The position numbers and the translations under genes are program-made. Shown one piece after another: positions 1-12,700 of a DNA stretch of 64,000 nucleotides (position 1 is the stretch's first letter; each line of letters begins with the position of its first letter). Below the pieces are notes generated by a model that was not told the DNA's origin, ran no database searches, and was given only the letters and a program-made list of their open reading frames with translations. Location of the stretch: NCBI GenBank assembly GCA_039881145.1, contig JAYKKI010000015.1:27865501-27929500 (forward strand), read 5' to 3'. This DNA is from Druceiella hillmani (taxonomy: Eukaryota; Arthropoda; Insecta; Lepidoptera; Hepialidae).

Positions 1-122
1 TTGAGAGGATAACATTGGTAATAAGCACAGTGCCAAATAATATTTACTTAGGTACAGTTTTATGTTCACTATATTAAAACTATTTAATTTATTAAGAAAC
101 TTTTCTCCCTATATTATATATA

Positions 123-167
<45 letters not shown>

Positions 168-430
168 ACCAAATATTTTAGTAGGAATTACGGTAAACAT
201 TCTTTTGACTTTCAAACCCGACTCGTAAATTAGAAAAGAAAAATTAATGAACCGTGCCTTTTATGATACCTTCATCAGTTGCAAATCTGGTAAAAATAAG
301 TTTATCGAGCACGGAAATGAGGCAAAACATATTTTTAAAACATACTTATAAGTATTTAAAACATGTGAAATTTGCTACACGTGGCAAATTATTATGAGAA
401 AATAATCAGTCATTATCAGCAGCGAATATA
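1..430. other. AT-rich gene-free DNA with a (TA)n tract
   Basis: No coding frame or RNA gene is visible. The only structured element is a (TA)n microsatellite at about 127-164. Confidence 0.7.
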
Positions 431-950
431 AACCTCAAGAGCACGCTTCAACCTGCTGACCGGCCGACCTAATCCCCCATCAACATGCGCACCGCACACA
501 ATCTGATTTCTGATTGTTTTTACGCCACGCACCTCTATCGTACCTTAATGCCAACCTAAGGACAGTTTAAAACTAAACACTGGCATCGGCGACGAATGGC
601 TGTATTGTCAATTCAATGTACTCAAAACGTGTCGAGTTAGCTGTACAAGTCGTGAACGGAATTAAGCGCTGGCAGTCATTATGGGAATATCTTTGTGTTT
701 AATTGGAGACTGCTGGATGATGTTTCTATAGATATTCTGATCGCGTCTCTTGCAGGACGTTCGCGTCGCGTTACGCAAATCATCAGGATGTTTACGTATA
801 TAATGTTGACCGTTTGATTATTTATCTCTAATGGACGATACGACTACTGCTTGCTGGTATATACAAACTTGTAGAGTACAAGAATCTTGGCTGAGTGAGA
901 GATTGATGGTTTATGCACCACGGTCGCGGCAATGGTTAATCTTCTAAGAA
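430..950. other. Higher-complexity non-coding island
   Basis: Base composition rises well above the surroundings (for example ccggccgacc and gcgcaccgcacac near 470-500) and homopolymer runs almost disappear. No reading frame longer than about 60 codons is open. Composition like this in AT-rich DNA can mark a conserved regulatory element, an old exon or simply younger DNA. I infer a candidate regulatory element with low confidence. Confidence 0.25.
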
Positions 951-2160
951 AGCAGATCATATTTCTTATCAAGGTGGTTGTATACGCATAATAACAATTT
1001 ATTTACCTACTTAGATTGATATATTTGGTCGTGGCTTAGAATACCATGTTGCAGTTTAAAAGAAAAATTAATTTGATGCATGTTTCATATTCATTTAAAC
1101 GGTCACAGTCATTTCCATTTTTAATAATAGCCAAATTTAACAACATACATGCAATAAACACCGATAACTAATCAGAAACATTACTTTAATACAATGTATA
1201 TTTATAATTTATCGAACAATTTGAATTTGTAGAAGTCGCAATTAAGACATATGAGAAATATAAGGCAATATAATTTGACCATTAATCTTTCAGCACTATA
1301 ATATGAACTACAAAAGTCCCTTATAGCGCATTCTCACGTTTCAACCATACGCTAAACATTGTTTGCCAAAGTAGGTACTCATATAGTGCTGATGATAATT
1401 ACTGTTAATAATCCATTTTAACCATCGATACGTGAGATGCGCTAATAGTTGTTAAACAATCTATCGTGAATATGCTTTCTTAAATAAGATACCCATATTT
1501 ATTAAAAAATTTAAATAAGGTATCCATATTTATTACGAATTATCCTTTTGCCTGTTTATAGCGACCTTATAACTTTTGAAATTTTAGATTGTGTAACATC
1601 ACTTATATGGGACAAATTATCATTACTAGTGGCCACCCAGCGGATGAAATTCTACCGTAATTCATTAAATTTTTAAGTTTGAACGTCATTAGTTTACGTG
1701 AAACTCATTCAGTCAATCTGACATTTTCTCACCTATTAGTATACAGATATAAATTAAATAGTATAACACTTTTCTTTCTAACCTATATATAGAAAAATAT
1801 TCTCAGAATATTTTTGAATTTTCAATGGCACATTAATTAAAAAAGACGCAAGCATAAAAAATGTATTTATAAATATATTAAATTAAAGTAAATATCTGAG
1901 AACATAACAAGATTTTTTCTCTTAAACAGATTAAAATATACAGATATGTAACATTTCAAAATATAAAAGAAATAACCTCACGAGGGTTGTGTTTTACTAT
2001 TGAAACACGACACCTAAAACATAACCATTTTTTCATGAAGTCCTAAAATAAGTCTATTTTAGAACTATCGTTTTCACTTCTTGAACCAATAAGGCAAAAA
2101 AACTCGGATGATTTAAAGTAAACAAACTACAGTTGCTTCACGAACTTGTTTTTGTAAAAA
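950..2160. other. AT-rich gene-free DNA with a short duplication
   Basis: Nothing coding is seen. A 25-bp segment at 1480-1504 recurs at 1511-1535 (period 31) with two mismatches, a small tandem duplication. Confidence 0.65.
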
Positions 2161-2700
2161 AAGTCATTCGTAATTTATACGACGCATAATTCCATAAATA
2201 AAAGCTTGTCTATTGTACAGGATGACAGTAACTACCAAAACTACTTCTCATTTACCAAAACGGCACAAAAAATTAAGATAATCCACCAAAGCTCAAACCG
2301 CACCTCAACAATAGCTCCACGGATTCGAACCTTAATTGACAAGTGCCCACGATCATTTGAAATTCTCGAACTGTTCAGGGGCCAGCCACTCCACCGAGCC
2401 CACACGCACACAATCGAGCCCAGATGAGGTTAATTGTTACAAATATATGCGAAGCAATAAAATGCTATATAATGCTTGAAATGACCCGCATTTGTGCTCA
2501 AATGACGTAATTAAGTCTCTTAGTCACGTTTCCGTAGGACAATGGCCATTTTTGAATGACTGTATTAAAAGTCGAGAGCTCTGCTTTTGCATATTAATGA
2601 AACGGGTACGTCGATTTAAATCCTAGTGATGACCTCAGCCAGCGTTTGCAATGAAATATTCGCCATTAAAGCCTCGATGAAGAAAAGAAAGTTCGTTATG
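2160..2700. other. Higher-complexity island, candidate regulatory element
   Basis: This is one of the longest stretches without homopolymer runs. It holds POU/homeodomain-like words (ttttgcatattaatga near 2586), an E-box-rich part and a chance 73-codon frame (2206-2427) with no recognisable domain. No splice-bounded exon stands out. Whether it is conserved cannot be judged here. Confidence 0.25.
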
Positions 2701-5190
2701 ACATTCCAGTGCTCGTGTAGTTAGTTTTTATGGGCATACTTCCATATATCTATTTATAACATCTAGCTATTTTTAGCTCAACTGGAGTTGATAGTGGGTT
2801 CTTGTCCACCTGTCTAGATTTTTATGTATAGATTATTTGTTTGTAATTGCCGTTAAACAAGTTTATCCTGACGATTTTGTCTTACATAGGCAAATTACTG
2901 TGGTGTGTTTGTTACTACAATATCTACTTACTGAAGGAAATATTTTAAATAAAACCAGCATTCATCTGATGAGATATGATAAAAATGTGGCAATGAAGAA
3001 GAATGCGCAACATAATAAGAGAAACTGTACAACTTAAATGTTGTGTACAACTTAAATGTTGCAAGAGTACTTAAATAATGACAAATGCGACAGAAATACC
3101 CCTTTCTAATGTCATATATTTGTATGCATATATAAAGTAGTACAAATTTACCTGGGCACTTACTTTTCATTTCGATTTAATTCATATCAATTATTTCGTG
3201 TCGTTCTATCTTATATACATCTGCAATGAATTCAATAAATTTAAAATAAACCTAATTTTTATTAGTTTCTAAATTTTTTGTAATTATTCTTGCTTCATTC
3301 ACGTTCCCGGTTCAGGCAATTTAATCAAGTAGTAGAATTACACATAATAATTAATTTGAATAGTCTGTCCTTCTTAAATCAACCCGTGATTCAATAGTAC
3401 GTGTTTTATGTGCTTAATGTATAAATTATGTGTACCTACATGTGACTGTGAATAATAGAATACATTAAGAGTTTCTTAATGGACATTTACTTATAAAGGT
3501 GCCTTTTTCGTACTGACCATTTTATAACAATTTATTTTATTATACATTAGTATGGCGCCGAATTACGAATTTAAAATTTATCGCTAGCTTTTTATAATAT
3601 TTAGCGCACTTTTAAAATATATTCTAATCTGAAAGTTATGATCGTCAAGGAGAGTAAATATCACAAACAATGCGCGACACGTTATTGGTTGCGTTATTTC
3701 TATTCTGGTTAATTTAATGAGTTTTCTTTATCTGACCAAGCAACATATTAGATGTATTAAAACAGTAGATTAATTATTCGGGATTTAAGTTATAAATTAG
3801 AAAAAAATGAATACCAGGGCTATCCGTGGTAACAAGCTGAGCGAACAGGAGTGAAAAACAAAGTTTAAGAGATCTATCGCTCTGTTGAATCTTTATTTGT
3901 GACGAAAAGTAGGTTCCGTACGATAACTTGAAATATTTATTAAAATAAAAACAAAAAAATAGTAAAATAACGTCGACGTCTTATATTATTATCGACTGTA
4001 GCTTTAAGCAACTTAGCACGACAATTCTGGAGGAACTGTAACTCCAAAAATTACAAACAATGACGACCATCATCAAGCAAACTTTGTCACTTGTATCTAT
4101 CGTTACTTCAGGACGACGTACGACAATATAGGCTACTATAGACTTATATATAGGCTATCATATGCTTATTGATAGTCTTAACCAATATAGGCCACATTGA
4201 TAGCAATAGTAACGTATGCTTTATCACCCTCCTAATTTGCTACATATTAGGCTGACTAATCATCATTAAAATGTGTAAAAATTTTACAAGGCAAAAAGTT
4301 TATTTCCAGATTGGAATGCCTTTGAAGACGAAAAAATCAACAACGTTAAAAAACGACAATTCTTTAGATATATACTATGAATGAAGGACACTTCCAATAT
4401 CATTATTTTTAATTCTTTCATAAAGAAATTACGACTTCATGGAAAAAACGGAATTTTTTTTAATAAACCTTTTTAATGATAGACTGCTATACCTATTAGT
4501 GTAATAATTTTATACATTTTAAAATGTTTAATACTTGAACGAATCATCTGAAAAAATTGAATAATAGTTTTAGTATTAGTATTAGATTTTCTAGCCCCAG
4601 AGAAAAAACAATTGTTGAATAAAATGTATACCAGATATTAACAATGCGGATAAAGAAACGCAGAAAGTATTTTTCTGCAATCGAGAAGAATTAAAAACGA
4701 ATAACCTGTTTTTTAAAGTTAGGAAATTATTTTGAAATGTTAGACAGCACCTTTTTTCATACTTTTCAATACGATAAATAATTGGGAACGTTTTTATTAA
4801 ATTTCTATACTAAGCTTCATTGGTTCACGGTCATATGAGATTTTTAATGGTATTTCTTAAATATTTCTTCTTTTCATCATATTTTCCAAAGCTTCATGAG
4901 CAATGCGAAAGTTAAAGTTATGCTTAAACGTAGAAGTTCTTTAATCATACGTAGCTGAGTGTGCTTACTTGTAGCTTTCAAAATAAGTATAAATTTTGAA
5001 AGAAAAATACCATTTTCCGATTTGGAATAAAATAATGTGCGATATTAAGTTTTGATGTGACCATTACCATAAAAATATTCTTCATCGTATCAGTTCATTT
5101 GGGTTGGGTGAAATTGGTTCTACTTGACATTGATTTCTACTGATTTTCTGCGACAATCAATCAACAAATGATTTTATGTGGATATATATA
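2700..5190. other. AT-rich gene-free DNA
   Basis: Only small structures are seen: a perfect 18-bp tandem duplication at 3026-3043/3044-3061, and several imperfect repeats of ataggct around 4125-4205. No coding region is supported. Confidence 0.6.
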
Positions 5191-5191
5191 C

Positions 5192-5213
5192 ATGTGTGTG
5201 TGTGTGTGTGTGT
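5192..5213. repeat. (GT)n microsatellite
   Basis: Simple alternating GT run, about 11 units, preceded by a short TA run. Confidence 0.9.
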
Positions 5214-5600
5214 TGTCCCTCGTTATCACCGAACAAGAATAATTTAGTAGCTTAGTGACCACAAACACTCCCGGATACAACTCGCTATTTTAACACTCAG
5301 TAACGACGGTATTAATTTAACGTTCCAAATTGAGTATCATTAAAATGTGTCTTAAATTACGCTTAAATACACGGGCTCGGCCTGTGGAAGCGAACTCGAC
5401 GTAACATTGTTAGTACTGCGGGCCGACTGCTAACGACTAGGCGCTGTGCTATAACGATAATTTATTACACAAATTAATATGTCAGAACGTAAATCAATAT
5501 TGTATAAACATAACAAAAACGAAATGATAAATCCGTGCATACTAAAGCACATTCGTTTACGTTTGTATCAAATTGGGTATTAGAATAATAAAATTCAGTA
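5214..5600. other. Gene-free DNA with a GC-richer patch
   Basis: A patch at about 5365-5455 (gggctcggcctgtgg, tgcgggccgactgc) is clearly richer in GC than its flanks. No open frame or RNA fold was recognised. Confidence 0.3.
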
Positions 5601-6513
5601 TCGGGTTTTAATTCAAGTCTAAATAGAAAGGGTGTATTATTATTACAAAAAAAATTGAATGCGCCATTGCCTTCATTTTTAATTCATGTCTAAATAGAAA
5701 GGGTGTATTATTATAAAAAAAATTGAATGCGCTATTGCCTTCATTTTTAATTCATGTTTAAATAAAAAGGGTGTATTATTATTACAAAAAAATTTAATGC
5801 GCTATTGCCTTCATTTTTAATTCATGTCTAAATAGAAAAGGTATATTATTATTACAAAAAAAATTGAATGCGCCATTGCCTTCATTTTTAATTCATGTCT
5901 AAATAGAAAGGGTGTATTATTATAAAAAAAAATTGAATGCGCTATTGCCTTCATTTTTAATTCATGGCTAAATAGAAAGGGTATATTATTATTACAAAAA
6001 AAATTGAATGCGCCATTGCCTTCATTTTTAATTCATGTCTAAATAGAAAGGGTGTATTATTATAAAAAAAAATTGAATGCGCTATTGCCTTCATTTTTAA
6101 TTCATGTTTAAATAAAAAGGGTGTATTATTATTACAAAAAAATTTAATGCGCTATTGCCTTCATTTTTAATTCATGTCTAAATAGAAAAGGTATATTATT
6201 ATTACAAAAAAAATTGAATGCGCCATTGCCTTCATTTTTAATTCATGGCTAAATAGAAAGGGTATATTATTATTACAAAAAAAATTTAATGCTCCATTGC
6301 CTTAATTTTGAATTCATGGCTAAGTAGAATGGGTATATTATTATTACAAAAAAAATTGAATGCGCTATTGCCTTTATTTTTAATTCATGTCTAAATAGAA
6401 AGGGTGTATTATTATTACAAAACAAATTTAATGCTCCATTGCCTTCATTTTTAATTCATGGCTAAATAGAAAGGGTATATTATTATTACAAAAAAAATTG
6501 AATTGCCTTCATT
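5601..6513 (+). repeat. 68-71 bp minisatellite, about 13 copies, with higher-order structure
   Basis: Thirteen head-to-tail copies share the words attgccttcatttttaattc, taaatagaaagggt and attgaatgcgc. Unit starts measured on tgcc fall at 5668, 5736 and 5806, giving periods of 68 and 70. Copies differ by diagnostic variants: gtct/gttt/ggct after the conserved attcat, cgcc/cgct/ctcc before attgcc, and tattattac versus tattat before the A-run. The block of variants A-B-C at about 5681-5888 reappears at about 6029-6237, so a multi-unit segment was itself duplicated. The last copy (from about 6449) is truncated. Function unknown; unequal exchange explains the pattern. Confidence 0.95.
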
Positions 6514-8426
6514 TTCACATGTACATTCATTTTTGTATTTTTCTTCCTTATCCAGTTTTTATACTTTTGCTTTTGTAAATATAAGATGATAGGAAAATCA
6601 AGTCATCGAAGGAGAAGAGAAGAAAAATTTCAGTAAAAGTTTTTCTAATTTCCATTTCTAACCCAAGGTTGTATTTGTTAGTCTTTAAATAAACCTATTA
6701 ATTAAGAATAGAACTGGTACTACAAGCTTTCCGTTCATGCTTGGGGATGTACAAAAATTTATATATTTAAGGGTACGAAGAGTCTCTATCAAATGATTTA
6801 TTAACTTTAATATAATTTTTCATGGCTTTAACAGAATATATTTCACATGCATGAAAGTATGGGGAATTTTTCAAAAACTCTAAGACTTATAATAATCGCC
6901 ATCCTGTAATCTTCTAATCAGATTCTAGCAGCACTATTTTTATTGATTTTTTGTTTTGTATTTAGGGAAAAAAGGGGTAATGCAGATTTTTTTTATATTT
7001 TGATGCATGTCTTTAACTATACGCCATTTAAAATATGACAAAATTATTTTGAATTCTATGTAACTAATATACGATATATAAAACTAAAATATTTTGTTTT
7101 AAAGAATTAACTGCAAAATTAAGTTTAATATGATCTATTAGCAATTTAGTCATTAAATATGACCTAACTATGTTTTAAAGAATTAACTGCAAGATTAAGT
7201 TTAATATAACCTATTGGTAATTTAGTCATTTAATATTATTAATGTGTCAAATTTCAAGTTTTTACGCCAAAGAATCTCTAACGGTTCAGTTTTTACTTTT
7301 GAGGTATGTAACCCTAAAAATAACGATTTATTAACTTATTAGTAAAATTTTTGGTTAAGATGAATATTTAACCCCATGGCTTTAAGACCTTTCCCTACCA
7401 GACTGTATAGATAGTGAAAATATATTGCTATGCTGTTATTTATGAGCCCAAATACGGCATTATTTAATTTTTACTTTTAGTCTCCTTGTCCATTGAAAAG
7501 GAAGGCTCTAAAAATTCTCTTATTTTTCATCGTTTACTTAAGTTGCTCTATTTGAATATTTCTTTTCAAATTATATTTTTTTAATTTGCATAATTGTATC
7601 TAAATGGCAAAGAAATTTTAAGTGTATTTACTAAAAATTAAAATCATTAAAATTTATATTTTGTGAACATGCTGGGCAAGAAAACAAAAGCAAATATGAT
7701 TTTCAATTAGATTGAACTATAAAAATTGCACTATTATTATAAATGACAAAAAAATATTACTATTTCTGGTAATGCTTAATTGCACAAAACGTGTGTAAAC
7801 CTGAAATAAATGTATTATCAGACAAAATTAGATTGGCGACTAACAAACCTACTACTTTTTTGAGGAAATTTCTGGAATGTTATGGAAACTTCACTAATAA
7901 CTCTGGTAGAGCATGTAAAGAGCGTGGCTTTCGATCTCCTTTTTAGTTAGCAATTACATTAGAGTTACTTAGCGTAATTGCTTCCTTGAGTATCCTAGAA
8001 CGCTTATATATTTCAAAGATGTTGTAGGTCCTTGTGTTTTATATTCCACACTCTACACATTTTAATGACTTTCATCTTTAAAAAGTCTTTTGATAGTCTG
8101 ATTAAGAATATAATAAACTTAAGCATAATAGCTAATTGATCTCCTGATGAAAATAGCTACCGTTCATAAGAATATATAAGCAGATTCATAATTCAATATT
8201 CAATATGTAAAGTTAGTATTCTCATTAATTTCAACTTATTTTATCTTAAATCAGCTTATAACCGCTGCTTCTCACCCGTACTTTTTCATTTTTGTGTGGA
8301 GTTTTTCTCCAGTAACAATGTTTTCATCCCAAAAGTACCCTATGTCGGAATAAAAATAACTTACATTTTAGCTTGAATCGCCTTTGCATCTCAAAAGTAT
8401 CCTCGATCGGAATTTTTTTTTATTAC
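6514..8426. other. AT-rich gene-free DNA with two diverged duplications
   Basis: A 66-bp segment at 7095-7160 is repeated at 7171-7236 (period 76). A shorter pair of about 27 bp lies at 8325 and 8387 (period 62). No coding region is supported. Confidence 0.6.
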
Positions 8427-8500
8427 AGGGACTAGGCATGAAGTTCAAAGTGAGATGAAATACCTCATACATCTCAGTTTGAACTTCATGCCGAGTCCCT
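8427..8500. repeat. Near-perfect hairpin, 31-bp arms (foldback element or miRNA-like)
   Basis: The arm at 8427-8457 (agggactaggcatgaag...) pairs with 8470-8500 (...ttcatgccgagtccct) with only two mismatches, leaving a 12-base loop. The 74-base total and the mismatches resemble a microRNA precursor. A short foldback transposon or a snap-back duplication would look the same. The left arm is preceded by a T-run and tattacag, which also resembles a 3' splice site. The fold is certain; a transcript is not. Confidence 0.85.
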
Positions 8501-11330
8501 ATATGATATTAATTAAACTTCAAACTTCTTAAAAAATATTTATTAAAAAGATAGTTTTTGATTTTAAATTCCACTGATTTTTTTTCAAAGAATTGCAAAA
8601 TGTCTACTAAAAAATTTAAAAAAACCTTTCCTTTCATTCATCTGCCGAATAAAACTAAATCTCGAAATTTACCGATGATTGCAAGTATCACGGTAAATTA
8701 GGATTCAAGTTGCACACGTTCCGAACTTCAGGACGTAGTGCAAGTGTTTATTAGCAAGTGCTTATAGTTTCATAGAAATGATATGATTCACAAAAATTAA
8801 GTAAAATCGTTTCATTATAGTATTTTCCTGTTTCCCCTTCCGGGAAAACGTATTGAATCACACTACGAATTCCGATTTTATCCTTTTTTCACCATTACTC
8901 GAAATACTTATCTTTAAAGAATTGTCATACAACGAATTACTGTTAGAATGACTCGTGACCGCAAAGTATAAAGAAGGACACTTTATGACTACACATAAAA
9001 ATGCTAGCATTACCTATTAGTATGCAAACCAAGTTACTTATCAAGCTATCCTCGTAAGCTATTATTACGATATTAACACCAGAAATTCGGCACGGCAGAA
9101 ATTTTCAAGAATCTTAGGGCACCGTCAACGACATGTGCCCTCACGTGTGTCCGATGGAATGGGGGTAGTTTCCCTCACTTTCCTTACTTTACTGTATCGC
9201 CTACGTCTACACGACCCTGTGAGTGTGAATCTATTGTTAGGTTCACTGCACCGTTTAGTTACTTTATATGTTAAAGTGTATAATTGTAGTGAACTTAACG
9301 AGATGTGAATAATAAGAACGCCTTTGTTTCATTATTTATACAGTGAGACTATTTACTGATACCTCATAAAAATACATATTAACAAATTTAATTTTTTTAT
9401 AGTCAGATAAATTACATATTTTTATATTTTAACCCTCAATCCCATTTCATTTTATAGGATTCCCGAATAAAAAATATTCCGCAATTAAAGAGTATTTTTA
9501 ATATCGAATTTATGATATCGTCACATAGCTTGTATTCTTCTTCAAGTTTCAAGTTATTTTTCTTCTTATTTTCAATAAGGTCATTGTCTAGGGTTTTGAA
9601 TTTTTCTTTCTGCTCATTTTATAGTTGGATATTAAGAGCATCTCTAGACTTTTTGAATGATTTGTTTCCTCCTGTAATTTCTTAATTATTCAATTATTAC
9701 CTTTATTCTGTGACTGATTTTTTTACTCTATAATGCGTTAGATATGTGAATTTTAAATTATTCTATATGATATACTGAATTCCTTGAATTTCATACAGAT
9801 TTGGAATTAAACATTTTTATTAAACTCTGTTGTAAGATGCAAATCAACTTATTTGAATGCACGTCTCGCACTGTATGCGGCATTGCCGAGTTACAGGTTA
9901 GTATATGCTCATATGCTTATGTAATAGATCTACTGATGACTTATGCTACAGATCTGCTTGGATGTAATCAAATATAATTAGATGTATCTTATATTTATCA
10001 ACTAATTAAAATTGACTTAAGTTTTGAAGGGGACATTCCATTTTACTTTGATGGGTGGAATATAGAAATTTAAAACCTACCTAAAAATTAGATTTTTGCT
10101 GTCATCTCTGGTGCGTACAGTACACATGCTTGTGAATCGAATATTTTTATACTTTGTAGTCTCTAATTTTTTTTATTCTTTTTATTTTATCATGGAAAAC
10201 CAATAATAGCAACAAAACCACTTGAGGATATATTTCGTTATGAGCATATATTTGTTACAAACCAGATTTTAAAAAATCAGTTTTTTTTAAGTTTACTATT
10301 TTCGAAGTTTTGAAGTGATTAAAATGAAGAACTAATTTAATTTTTTTGAAGATTTCGATTTATAAATATTAGACAATGCAATTTACAACATATTACTTTT
10401 CATTTTTACTAAAGGATCAAAGTGAACTTATATGGACGAAAGCACGAAGCGTACGTTATTCAATGTGGTTTAGGTTTATTTTAAATATAACCAAAGGATT
10501 AACGCAATCACCAATATATTAAGATGAGTTAACTCGCAATTTCAAAGTCCCAACCTTAATGATTCAACTTATTAAACTTTATTCCACTGCAGTTCGGATG
10601 GCCCAAGCTGCCGCTTACTCATGGGGAATTCGACGTAAAAAGTAACTCATCATATTTTAAGATAGTCAACAAAGATTATGAGATACATCCAAGATTTTCA
10701 CATTTATATTCTACTCACAGCTTTAATAAGGTAATTCGCAGTATTCGAGTAAACGATTGGACAATGAATTCGTTTGGGAGAAGGACGCCGGTTGATGAAT
10801 TCAAAAATTATTGATAAATAAAATCCCTTAAATGACGTTTAAAGCTTCATTTCCACATAGCAGCGATGTGCTCGTCTAATGAATTTGAATTCTGAGAGCA
10901 AGAAAAGCGTCGTTTTATTATTTTTAAACATGTCGGTTTCACTATCGATTCGTGAAAAGCATAATAGTAGTAATATTAACAAAGAAATAAATAAATTATC
11001 ACCATTTTTTATATAAATTGGCGTTCAAAAGTATTTTCTTCGGACTCTATTTGATGTAGAAAGATTAAACTTAAAATATGAGGGCAAATATTAGAATTTC
11101 ATTTGTGAGGATCGATTTAAAATCAAAAGTAAAAAATATATAATTAATTTTTTTTTCAAATGGATAACACCTTTGATAGACAAATATACACGTGAGTGAT
11201 TTTACAAGGGTTCCACTATTCCTTTAGGTATACGGAATCCTAAAAACTAGTAAAGAGTGAGTACATTCAATGGAATTGACTAAACATTTTACACACTTCA
11301 TTTCTATGTACCTTTCATTTTAGGGAAGCC
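8501..11330. other. AT-rich gene-free DNA
   Basis: A modestly GC-richer patch lies at about 9085-9250. The remainder is AT-rich without repeats, open frames or recognisable motifs. Confidence 0.55.
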
Positions 11331-11480
11331 AGGGGCTTGTCGCCAAACTATACGCGAACAAGTAAAGTACGTACGGTTATTGGCATCAGTGAATGACCAG
11401 AGACACGTTGCGACCAGTCAGTCAGCGGCAGAATGCCCCGAACTAAAGTTATGTGTGAGGCTTGAATTTTATCAAGTGAG
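11330..11480 (+). other. GC-richer leader region ahead of the pogo-like relic
   Basis: A compact, GC-richer stretch just upstream of the transposase relic. An ATG at 11433 opens a ten-codon frame starting Met-Pro-Arg-Thr, a start seen in pogo/jerky-type proteins, and a consensus-like 5' splice site (aagtgagtg) lies at 11476. It could be the 5' exon or leader of the element. This is inference from position and motif only. Confidence 0.3.
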
Positions 11481-11750
11481 TGAACATTTTAAGTCAACAG
11501 TTTTTTTTTATTTGTGATATGATTATGTACCTAAACAATACTGAATTTATTTTAGATGGTAGCGTATTTCATCTAGTATTGTATTATGTTTAAATTTTAC
11601 CGCATAATTAATGTACTCTTCTTAAAAATACAAATTTGTGAAAAATCTACCTCCGTAGCCAGTATTAACAAAGCATATGGGGTAAGTACGAACGTCTTAA
11701 TATTTACCCAGTTTATATTTTATGCAACAAAGGCAATGTTTTCTTTTTCT

Positions 11751-12700
11751 TTTCAGTATGAGGACTTCTCGGGAAGTATACGAGTTAACAGCAAAAGAAA
11801 TATTGGATAATATTCATAAATATAGACAAGTTGCAGAGGTGTTCAATATTTTTTTGTGACACTTTAAAGATATGTTACCCCAGAAAACGGATATAAAAAA
11901 CCCAAACTTGTTTTCACTCAAACCCAGAAGTCCTCCATTACAGACTATCTTATAAAATGTGTCAGTATTTACTTTGAATTTCTTCCTAAATAAGTGAGAA
12001 AATAAGCTGCTGTGTATAATAGAGAAGAAAAATATCCAGAAAATTGCCTAAAAAATAAGATGGCTGGCACTGATTAATTCACATCTTTCATGAAATAGAA
12101 TATCCCAACTTATAAATTCGAAGCTCTGAAGCCACGAGTTTGAGCCACGTTATTCAACCGTATTCATGGTTTATTATGAAAAGTATAGAGAAATTCTTCA
12201 GAGACATAGGTTCCCTCCAAGTAGGATATGGAATGGTGTCGAAACTGGAGTAACTACCGTGGAAGAAGATCGTGGCGCAACAAGATTTGAAGCAGGTTGG
12301 AGCTGTTGTTGCATCAGCCGAAAGAGGCATTTTAGTGATTCGGGCAACTGCGGAAAATGCCATTGAGGACTCCGTCCCTTGTATGTTCATGTTCCCAAAG
12401 ATTCGTTAACATGACATATTTATCAGAAATGGCCTCCCTGATTCTATAGGTGCAGAAAACAGTTCATGGTGGATGGCGCAAAAAGAATTTGTTGCGTTTT
12501 TAAATCACTTTATTAAGTACAAAACATCGATACCTGAAGATCCCGTTCTATTGCTTCTCGACAATCATCGTCCCCATGTCAATGCAGAAGTCGTCAACAA
12601 GGTCAATCAAGACAATGTATTTATTCTTCTGTATTTTCCTCCACCATTATTACGAAGAGTAAGACTGAGTTACCATATATTTCAAGAATTATAATAATAT
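11751..12700 (+). pseudogene. pogo/Tigger (jerky-like) transposase relic
   Basis: Decayed coding region of a pogo-superfamily DNA transposon. Reading across several frames recovers the family's parts in order. From ATG 11758 comes a pipsqueak-type helix-turn-helix part ending QVAEVFNI. At about 11875-12150 follows the linker/CENP-B-like part (YKKPKLVFTQ, YLIKC, KMAGTD). At 12190-12330 lies IWNGVETGVTTVEE, then the ASAERG block, and VPCMFMFPK at 12370-12400. At 12473-12640 the frame MAQKEFVAFLNHFIKY leads to VLLLLDNHRPHVNAEVV. The first catalytic Asp (NVDETG in the family) is replaced (NGVETG); the second (LLDNH, 12560-12562) is kept; the third block is missing because similarity ends at FPPPL. 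Multiple in-frame stops and at least three frame changes show it is dead. A 75-bp GT...AG interval (11682-11756) just before the ATG could be a leader intron. Confidence 0.87.

Noticed and set aside
2321..2331. Minus-strand ggttcgaatcc, identical to a tRNA B box
   Set aside because: The flanking bases do not form a T stem and there is no A box or acceptor stem at the right distance. Neither a tRNA nor a tRNA-derived SINE is supported.
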